From JANWHF01 sp036276235 (lineage in GTDB: Bacteria > Planctomycetota > Phycisphaerae > Tepidisphaerales > Tepidisphaeraceae), in NCBI GenBank assembly GCA_036276235.1, contig DATBDZ010000153.1, forward strand, positions 1-17,965: a stretch of DNA of 17,965 bases, read 5' to 3'. Positions 13,548 through 17,965 of the stretch are shown piece by piece. Every line of letters starts with the position of its first letter. Position 1 is the first letter of the stretch. The notes under the pieces are model-generated. The model had not been told where the DNA came from and made no database searches. It worked only from the letters and a program-made list of their open reading frames with translations. The translations under genes and the position numbers were made by a program.

Positions 13548-15938
13548 ATGCCGCCATTGAGACTCGCCTTGGTTTGTTGGATCACGTCACTGTTCCTGGC
13601 GGCTGGCATGGGAGGCGTCGAGCTGAACAGCGTTCGGGCGGCAGCCGCGGAAGCGCGGGAGGGTCGCGCCATTATTGATGTGAAAGGAACGGTATCGGAG
13701 GAATGGGTCAATCTGAAGTGGAACGGCGAAGCGATCGACGGGTCATATTTCCGCATCGACCGATCGATCGACGACAACGCGTTTCAACCACTCGGCATTG
13801 TGAGCGGCGATGGGTCTTCCTTTACCGACGACAAGGCTCGGCAGGATACCGAATATCACTATCGCATCACTCGCATTGTGGGCGGTGGCATGCCTCCCAA
13901 TATCTCCAACGTTCTCACGATCCGAACGCCGGTCGCGCCGCCCAAATTCCTTCGCACGCATCAGCGGTCGGCAAGTGAAGTGGAACTGACATGGCAGAAC
14001 CCCTGCGATTCGAACTCTGCATGCGTTGAAATAGCTGTGTCCTACGATGGCGTCCATTTCACGCCGCGGATGATTCTCAATGAGCCGGGCGCGGAAAGGT
14101 ATCTCGTTGAAGGGCTGAAGCCGCACACGCGTTACTGCTTCAGAGTCGTCATTTCGACGCCTTCTGGCGTATCGGCCCCCGCGGTGGAACCGTGCATCAC
14201 GCCAGCCGGCGAGCCTTCGACGCAGCCGTGGGAACCCGCGGTGCCCACAGCCGACGGCGATGGGTCGGTGCCGGCTTATCTGTCCTTGCCGGGTGCTGCG
14301 ACGGAGTTGCTTTTTAAGGGGTGGCTTGGCATCGGCCCAAAACGGGTCCTGCCGGTGACGGACGTCAGCGCATCGCCCGCCGGCAGCGACGCATATGTTT
14401 TTTGGAAACCGGCAAATGACACCGACCAGGTCATCGCCTTTCAAATCGAGTGTTCTTGGGATGGAGTGAATTTCACCCGTTCAGATACTGTCAGCCATGC
14501 CGAGACCAGCTACCGAGATATCGATGCGCTTCAGGGCGTGAGGAATTATTACAGGGTCACTGCGATCGGAAATTTTGGAAACTCGCGACCGAGCCAGATT
14601 GTGTGGGCAACGCCCATCGCAAAAATAATTGCCAGGGACGATGGGCCGGCAGATCTGCCCACAATGACGACTGTGCACGGCCATTCGATCAAGATCCCGG
14701 TGGATGAGCTCCTACAAAATGACATCGATCCCAACTGCACGCCAAACCTGATGCGCCTTGCGAGTTTCGCACAACCCAGGCACGGCACCTTAACGCGTGA
14801 ATCAGACGGATCGTTGACCTACACCGCTGCTCACGATTACGCCGGCGATGACACGTTCACTTATGAACTGACGGACAAATACAACGCGATCAGCAATGCG
14901 GCAACCGTGACTGTCTCGGTCACGAACACTCCGCCCCGGGCACAAAGTCTGATTTTTAAAATGGAGGACGGCGCGGAATTCACTGGATCCTTAGCCGGTG
15001 GCGGAGCCGACGCGGATTCGGACACACTCACCTACGTGAAACGCAGCGATCCTGCGCATGGCAAGCTTACGATCGATGGTCAGACGGGGCGTATCACCTT
15101 CACCCGCGACGCCGGCTGGAAGGGAATCGACACTTTCGAATATTGCGTAAATGACGGCGCGGCCAATTCGAACATCGCCACTGTTCAGGTAGTCACCCAT
15201 CGGGCTGCCGACGAATCCGCTGCGATACTCAAATCACCTTGCTCGAATTTTACCGTTTTTCAAAACCAACAATTGAAAGTGATCGAAGCGCCGGACAAAT
15301 TCAACCTGGTGCAGTGTGGGCTGAATGCGGGGAATACCGGACCGCTGAAGACGGTGCTCGTGCTGGATGGCAATCCTGCCGCCTCTGGGCGATGGCTCAA
15401 CCTGAAAGACGATGGAACCTTTTTGTATTCTCCGCCAGCGGGTTTCGTCGGGACGGACTGGTTTACGTACAAACTTGAAGACGACCATCACAACGCCAGT
15501 CAGTTTGCCACCGTGTTTATCACGATGCGGCCATTTAACGATGCGTTATCAGTCGACGATCTCAAGCCTGGCGACCCCGATGCCGTCATACCCAATAACA
15601 ACGCCTTGGCTGACCAGGACGGAGTAACCCCGAAGTACTCCACCATTCACTTGCATATACCTGCCGATACACCGCGCGGCAGCCAGGTCACTTTTTCCAT
15701 CAATAGCGATGTGCTTGCGAGTGTAAGGTATTATCAAGGCATACCGAAGAGCAAAGGCAGCGTCGTCGTCGTGGGTGAAGGGGCGGGAGCCTCCCATACC
15801 TGGACGGTCGGCGACGAGAAAGACCCTCCGCCGTCACAGCTTTATGCGGTAGGACTGAAGGGGACGGAATTCGGACAAATCATGTCGACGTTGAGCGTGA
15901 CGCTTCAAGTGCAGATCGGAGACGGCACGTCCAGGTAA
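13548..15938 (+). CDS. Large secreted protein with three fibronectin-III and three cadherin-like (Big_9-type) domains
   Basis: This 796-residue protein starts with a signal peptide (residues 5-20 hydrophobic, possible cleavage after the Ala run at 31-34). Three FN3-like domains follow, at about 42-128, 131-220 and 268-358; the last two share the strands VSYDGVHFT and CSWDGVNFT. Three cadherin-like repeats come next, at about 360-460, 465-550 and 565-662, each ending in the same motif: DTFTYELTD (435-443), DTFEYCVND (528-536) and DWFTYKLED (637-645). The last 130 residues are unlike the repeats and I do not recognise them. No membrane anchor, LPXTG or dockerin motif is visible, so it is either secreted or attached by the unknown C-terminus. 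Such proteins serve in adhesion or extracellular matrices. GGAG at 13537-13540 is 7 bases before the ATG. The acyltransferase gene follows after 42 bases and may be co-transcribed. Confidence 0.82.
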   Translation: MPPLRLALVCWITSLFLAAGMGGVELNSVRAAAAEAREGRAIIDVKGTVSEEWVNLKWNGEAIDGSYFRIDRSIDDNAFQPLGIVSGDGSSFTDDKARQDTEYHYRITRIVGGGMPPNISNVLTIRTPVAPPKFLRTHQRSASEVELTWQNPCDSNSACVEIAVSYDGVHFTPRMILNEPGAERYLVEGLKPHTRYCFRVVISTPSGVSAPAVEPCITPAGEPSTQPWEPAVPTADGDGSVPAYLSLPGAATELLFKGWLGIGPKRVLPVTDVSASPAGSDAYVFWKPANDTDQVIAFQIECSWDGVNFTRSDTVSHAETSYRDIDALQGVRNYYRVTAIGNFGNSRPSQIVWATPIAKIIARDDGPADLPTMTTVHGHSIKIPVDELLQNDIDPNCTPNLMRLASFAQPRHGTLTRESDGSLTYTAAHDYAGDDTFTYELTDKYNAISNAATVTVSVTNTPPRAQSLIFKMEDGAEFTGSLAGGGADADSDTLTYVKRSDPAHGKLTIDGQTGRITFTRDAGWKGIDTFEYCVNDGAANSNIATVQVVTHRAADESAAILKSPCSNFTVFQNQQLKVIEAPDKFNLVQCGLNAGNTGPLKTVLVLDGNPAASGRWLNLKDDGTFLYSPPAGFVGTDWFTYKLEDDHHNASQFATVFITMRPFNDALSVDDLKPGDPDAVIPNNNALADQDGVTPKYSTIHLHIPADTPRGSQVTFSINSDVLASVRYYQGIPKSKGSVVVVGEGAGASHTWTVGDEKDPPPSQLYAVGLKGTEFGQIMSTLSVTLQVQIGDGTSR

Positions 15939-15980
15939 GAAATCAGCGCGGGACCGTCGATTCCGGTACGATAGCGTTCA

Positions 15981-17180
15981 TTGAACGAAACGGCAGCCAG
16001 CCTCGGTGGGGCCGCAACTGCTGTCGGTGCCGCCGATCCGATGGAATCGGCGACGCCGCCGACTGGCCGGCCACATTGGCCCGCACTGGACGGCTTGCGC
16101 GGGACGGCGATTCTGGCCGTGCTCATTTGTCACTATACTGCTCTGCTCCCCAGGCCGCTCGGGTTGGCCGGCGTGCTGGAAAACGGGTGGGCGGGCGTCG
16201 ATCTGTTCTTTGTCTTATCGGGGTTTCTAATCACGGGGATTCTCGTTGATGCTAAAGGAACGCGCCATTACTTCCGCAACTTTTATGCGCGAAGACTTCT
16301 CCGCATCTTTCCGCTGTATTACGGGTTCCTCGCCGTTTTGCTTCTTGCGCTGCTGTTCTCCCGCATCGCACACTGGGACTCAGACGAAAGCCTGCAACAA
16401 CTGCGGGCCGCCCAGCCGTGGCTTTGGACTTACATGGCGAATTTCTGGATCGCCGCGCAGAAGCAATGGAGCGAATGGTCGGAGATTGTCATTCCTCTCT
16501 GGTCGTTGTCGGTTGAAGAGCAGTTTTATTTGGTCTGGCCGCTTGTCGTTTTCTGTTGTTCTGGTCGCGCGCTGATCCGGATTTGCCTGGGCATCCTGAT
16601 CGGGGCACCGCTGCTGCGATTGGTCCTGACTGCCTGCGGGACAAACTGGTTTGCCATTTATACATGGACGCCGACGCGGGCGGATTCGCTGGCGGCGGGA
16701 GCGCTGCTGGCATTGTTGATGCGACGGCCCGACGGAGCGCTTCAGTTGCGGAAGATCTGCGGGTATGCGGGAGTCATCGCGGGATTGCTGCTGTTGGCGA
16801 TCTCGCCCGGATTCGATCCGACGCGGCACCCGTGGCTGAGAGATTTTCTCTACAGCGTTCTGGCGATCTTCTTTGCCGCCCTGTTGTTTTGGTCGATCGA
16901 CCCCGCCTCGCTTTTCGGAATCCCCGGCCGGTTCTACCAACTCCGCGCGCTGCGAGTCATCGGCGGCTACAGTTACGGCATTTACATTTTCCATCTGCCG
17001 CTGATGTATCTGAGCAGATCAGTGCTGACGCGCTGGCACGCCTACGACCGCGACGCCACAAGTTGGCCGCGTGCATTGAATCTCATTGCGCTCAACGTCA
17101 TCTTGACCGGCGTTGTCGCGGTCGTGAGCTATCACGTCTACGAGAAGCAGTTCCTGAGGTTAAAGCGTTGGTTTTCTTGA
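15981..17180 (+). CDS. Acyltransferase-3 family membrane protein (OafA/YrhL-like), second copy
   Basis: This 399-residue protein has all acyltransferase-3 hallmarks. PALDGLRGTAILAVLICH ends with the conserved His at residue 51, VDLFFVLSGFLITGIL (73-88) follows, then the Arg-rich FYARRLLRIFPLYYG (101-115) and IPLWSLSVEEQFYLVWPLVV (171-190), a better match to the consensus than in the first copy. About ten membrane segments fill the rest. The family transfers acyl groups to sugars or other surface molecules. The start is either TTG at 15981 or ATG at 16041; the first conserved motif begins near residue 34, so both are possible, and neither has a clear ribosome binding site. It lies 42 bases after the FN3/cadherin-like gene. 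It differs clearly from the first copy in sequence, so it is not a recent duplicate. A strong hairpin stands 175 bases downstream. Confidence 0.9.
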   Translation: MNETAASLGGAATAVGAADPMESATPPTGRPHWPALDGLRGTAILAVLICHYTALLPRPLGLAGVLENGWAGVDLFFVLSGFLITGILVDAKGTRHYFRNFYARRLLRIFPLYYGFLAVLLLALLFSRIAHWDSDESLQQLRAAQPWLWTYMANFWIAAQKQWSEWSEIVIPLWSLSVEEQFYLVWPLVVFCCSGRALIRICLGILIGAPLLRLVLTACGTNWFAIYTWTPTRADSLAAGALLALLMRRPDGALQLRKICGYAGVIAGLLLLAISPGFDPTRHPWLRDFLYSVLAIFFAALLFWSIDPASLFGIPGRFYQLRALRVIGGYSYGIYIFHLPLMYLSRSVLTRWHAYDRDATSWPRALNLIALNVILTGVVAVVSYHVYEKQFLRLKRWFS

Positions 17181-17354
17181 TTGGGGCCCGGCACAGGGTT
17201 TTTTTTACCGTCGTGGTCGGTCCCCACACGCCATGCGCTATGCCGGATTTCGCAGATCTTTGCAGCCAGCACGCGCGGCACGCAACATGCTCTCTTGCGA
17301 ACCATCACCCGCCGCTTGGCCTTCCGAAAGGTAGGCGCTCGAGGCGGAGAAAAG

Positions 17355-17383
17355 AAGGGCGGCCGCCTCGCGCGGCCGCCCTT
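17355..17383 (+). terminator. Terminator-like GC-rich hairpin after the second acyltransferase
   Basis: A perfect 12-bp stem AAGGGCGGCCGC/GCGGCCGCCCTT with a 5-base loop (CTCGC), flanked by A-rich sequence on the left and TCATTTGTTGG on the right. This shape fits an intrinsic terminator, although the T-run is interrupted. Confidence 0.7.
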
Positions 17384-17489
17384 TCATTTGTTGGTGGATG
17401 CACCCCAGTCGCGCCTGAGCGGCACTACCTTCGGGTGTAACTTTTATTTATGGCGAGGATTGGTACGAAAGGCATTCGCATCAGAATAG

Positions 17490-17569
17490 CCGTCATGCTG
17501 AGGTACTCCGAAGCATCTGGCCCATTTGCCCAATCCAGCCAGATGCTTCGGAGTACCTCAGCATGACGG
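17490..17569. repeat. Perfect palindrome with 32-bp arms and 16-nt loop
   Basis: Arms 17490-17521 and 17538-17569 are exactly complementary over 32 bases, enclosing a 16-nt loop (17522-17537). The arm contains CATGCTGAGGTACTCCGAAG. From memory, related CATGCTGAG...GAAGCATCT repeats are common in environmental bacterial genomes; I could not check this. The core GGTACTCCG also occurs in the arms of the three hairpin elements earlier in the window. Confidence 0.9.
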
Positions 17570-17722
17570 GGTGCGCGTTGGGGCGGAAAACCCAAACCCG
17601 ACTCGATCCGCGCGATCAATGCAGTCGCCATAGTCGAGCGCTACACCCAATCCCGTCTGCCTCCTTTGTAGCTTTGTAGCCTTCACGAGCGCTCGCAGAT
17701 AGAATCCATTCCGAGTTCTTGT

Positions 17723-17965
17723 ATGCCCCTCGCACCCGTTCAACGGCGACGTAAACAACAGGCAAAACTGGGAATCGGCATGCCCGGCGACAACAACCTT
17801 ATCTTGCGCATCGCACGCCGGCTGCGAAGTACCGTGGACGCGCCGGTGCTTGGGGGCATCGCGGTTAACTTGCATGGAGCTGTCCGCACGACCGGCGATC
17901 TGGATCTGTACACCACCGATCGCCCAAACACTGCCGCCCAGTTGGAGGCCGCAGGCGCGCGGTGG
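17723..17965 (+). CDS. Nucleotidyltransferase-like protein (3' end beyond the window)
   Basis: The first 81 residues are visible and the frame is open at the window edge. Residues 43-63 carry the nucleotidyltransferase-fold signature: LGGIAVNLHG, then RTTGDLDLY, that is GGxAxxxHGxxRxTxDxD, with candidate metal-binding Asp59 and Asp61. This pattern occurs in AbiEii-type and other small nucleotidyltransferases, some of which are type IV toxins, and in plain DUF-type relatives; the visible part cannot tell them apart. The start is ATG 17723 or ATG 17780 (residue 20); the first 19 residues are basic and poorly conserved-looking. No antitoxin-like small gene is seen just upstream. The partner, if any, would be downstream of the window. 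Confidence 0.72.
   Translation, partial: MPLAPVQRRRKQQAKLGIGMPGDNNLILRIARRLRSTVDAPVLGGIAVNLHGAVRTTGDLDLYTTDRPNTAAQLEAAGARW

Larger units (their letters stand above)
17181..17722. other. Intergenic region holding a terminator-like hairpin and a long palindrome
   Basis: No convincing gene is present. A frame beginning right after the acyltransferase stop (17181-17489) shows no recognisable domain and runs through the terminator hairpin. The region holds the hairpin at 17355-17383, the palindrome at 17490-17569, and a tandem CTTTGTAG pair (about 17663-17679). TAGAAT at 17700-17705 could be a -10 box for the nucleotidyltransferase gene, but I see no matching -35. Confidence 0.6.

Noticed and set aside
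16556..17440. Plus-strand open frame of 294 residues overlapping the second acyltransferase
   Set aside because: It overlaps acyltransferase coding sequence in another frame, passes through the terminator hairpin, and has no family features.
17181..17489. Small gene directly after the acyltransferase stop
   Set aside because: It begins with TTG without a ribosome site, has no family features, and runs through the terminator hairpin.

Overview
The window most likely comes from a Planctomycetota chromosome or metagenome contig. The main clue is a small secreted protein (11584-12033, minus strand) carrying the TIGR03067 domain, a family I know as essentially planctomycetal. The moderately high GC, a large secreted protein built of fibronectin-III and cadherin-like repeats, loosely packed genes and often weak Shine-Dalgarno sites fit this. 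The assignment is inference, because the window has no rRNA or other marker gene.

Layout. Positions 1-2206 hold the tail of a polysaccharide gene cluster: the C-terminal part of an O-antigen ligase/polymerase-like membrane protein, then an acyltransferase-3 gene. A minus-strand ankyrin-repeat gene (2413-3747) follows, bracketed by two inverted copies of a roughly 106-bp hairpin element. Next comes a giant fused FAD/4Fe-4S dehydrogenase (4177-7338) that carries a third copy of the same element inside its reading frame. Downstream are a ribosomal S1-type protein with five S1 domains (7399-8889), a stand-alone PP2C/SpoIIE-type phosphatase (9126-10001), tRNA-Leu(CAA) with a good promoter (10057-10140), a block of crossing inverted repeats (10140-10270), and a class V alanine/serine-glyoxylate-type aminotransferase (10342-11529). 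Convergent to that lies the TIGR03067 gene, then a DUF2252 gene on the minus strand (12238-13389). Divergent from DUF2252 is the FN3/cadherin-like secreted protein (13548-15938), followed closely by a second acyltransferase-3 gene (15981-17180). A terminator-like hairpin and a perfect 32-bp-arm palindrome follow, and the window ends inside the start of a nucleotidyltransferase gene (17723 onward).

How the genes may work together. The polymerase fragment and first acyltransferase look like one transcription unit for making and acylating an extracellular polysaccharide. The second acyltransferase, next to a secreted adhesion-type protein, may also act at the surface. The FAD/Fe-S dehydrogenase belongs to the glycolate/D-lactate class and the aminotransferase to the glyoxylate-using class, so a glycolate-to-glycine link is possible but unproven. 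The other genes look like unrelated housekeeping or accessory genes.

The most unusual signal is the hairpin element family. Three copies share conserved arms, a fixed arm asymmetry and a related loop. Two lie between genes. One is translated in frame as about 36 extra residues in the linker between the Fe-S and CCG domains of an otherwise intact enzyme, which resembles the behaviour of Rickettsia palindromic elements.
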